A stretch of DNA of 64,000 nt, taken from NCBI GenBank assembly GCA_947387575.1, contig CANDOC010000003.1:1-64000 (forward strand), read 5' to 3'. Both the position numbers and the translations under genes were made by a program. The stretch comes from Spongorhabdus nitratireducens (GTDB lineage: Bacteria; Pseudomonadota; Gammaproteobacteria; Pseudomonadales; Endozoicomonadaceae). The notes below the pieces were generated by a model. It was not told the origin of the DNA and made no database searches. It saw only the letters and a program-made list of their open reading frames with translations. Positions within the stretch are counted from its first letter, which is position 1. Each line of letters starts with the position of its first letter. This document shows, piece after piece, positions 63,641 to 64,000 of this stretch.

Positions 63641-64000
63641 ATGTTTGCATTTACGATAAAGCGTCTGGCAGTTGCCATTCCGACGCTGTTTATTCTTATT
63701 TTATTGTCATTCTTCCTGATGCAGATGGCACCCGGCAGTCCGTTTACCGGGGACTTTAACCTGCCACCGGAAATCCTGGCCAACCTGCAGGCCAAATACC
63801 ACCTGGACAAGCCATTATGGCAACAGTTCATGTATTACCTTGGCGACCTGATGCAGGGCGACCTGGGTCCTTCATTCAAGTACAAGGACTACACCGTTAA
63901 TGAACTGGTAGCTCAAAGCCTGCCGGTATCCCTGACCATTGGTAGTGTTGCCTTTATTTTCACTGTAATCACCGGTGTCACACTGGGTACCCTGGCGGCA
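63641..64000 (+). CDS. oppB: Oligopeptide ABC transporter permease OppB (5' part, runs off the window)
   Basis: ATG at 63641 opens a frame that stays open to the window end (120 codons). It starts MFAFTIKRLAVAIPTLFILI, a first TM segment, continues MAPGSPFTG and NLQAKYHLDKPLWQQFMYYLGDLMQGDLGPSFKYKDYTVNEL (in parts) and enters the second TM (VSLTIGSVAFIFTVITGV). This is the classic N-terminus of OppB/DppB permeases. The truncation is only the window edge. Confidence 0.93.
   Translation, partial: MFAFTIKRLAVAIPTLFILILLSFFLMQMAPGSPFTGDFNLPPEILANLQAKYHLDKPLWQQFMYYLGDLMQGDLGPSFKYKDYTVNELVAQSLPVSLTIGSVAFIFTVITGVTLGTLAA

Overview
The window reads as chromosome of a marine gammaproteobacterium of the Oceanospirillales/Pseudomonas lineage. 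An Endozoicomonas-like animal symbiont is the best guess. The guess rests on Pseudomonas-type gene orders (TPR lipoprotein-lolB-ispE-tRNA-Gln; der-bamB-yfgM-hisS-rodZ-pilF-rlmN-ndk; iscX-fdx-hscAB-iscAUS-iscR-cysE-trmJ; suhB; secF-secD-yajC-tgt-queA), on type III secretion (T3SS) needle genes, and on several genes that look aimed at a eukaryotic host. No marker gene fixes the genus, so this is inference.

Layout. 1-7.2 kb (minus strand): tRNA-Gln, ispE, a TonB receptor with a Fur-box promoter, a cholera/pertussis-toxin-like ADP-ribosyltransferase, lolB and a TPR lipoprotein. 7.2-11.3 kb (plus): hemA-prfA-prmC-moeB, the last three overlapping by 4 bp. 11.5-14.4 kb (plus): a compact T3SS cassette (SctD, YscE-like, SctF needle, YscG-like). 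14.5-18.0 kb (minus): a CesT-type secretion chaperone overlapping a 1021-residue fusion of a GT4 glycosyltransferase with a LanM-type kinase domain. 18-38 kb: Na+/H+ antiporter, guaBA, xseA, der, bamB, yfgM, hisS, rodZ, pilF, rlmN, ndk, purEK and two unknown proteins. 38-45.7 kb (minus): complete isc operon under an IscR-box promoter, then cysE and trmJ. 45.8-52.6 kb (plus): a PPxY-motif protein, suhB, a Cys-His-Asp putative cysteine hydrolase, quinol nitric oxide reductase and a membrane protein. 52.7-58.4 kb (minus): secF, secD, yajC, tgt, queA. 58.8-64 kb: a small beta-barrel, an OprD-type porin, oppA and the start of oppB.

How it fits together. Most genes are housekeeping: tetrapyrrole, isoprenoid and purine synthesis, translation, Fe-S assembly, and outer-membrane and Sec export. 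Five unusual genes (at about 3.5, 14.5, 37, 45.8 and 48.5 kb) sit at or beside breaks in these conserved blocks. They carry host-directed features: an R-S-E ADP-ribosyltransferase signature, a GT4-kinase fusion with a secretion chaperone, a basic nuclear-localisation-like stretch, three PPxY motifs, and a Cys-His-Asp triad. With the needle cassette in the same window, the most interesting reading is that they are scattered T3SS effectors. The GT4/LanM-kinase fusion with its chaperone is the strongest candidate for something undescribed.
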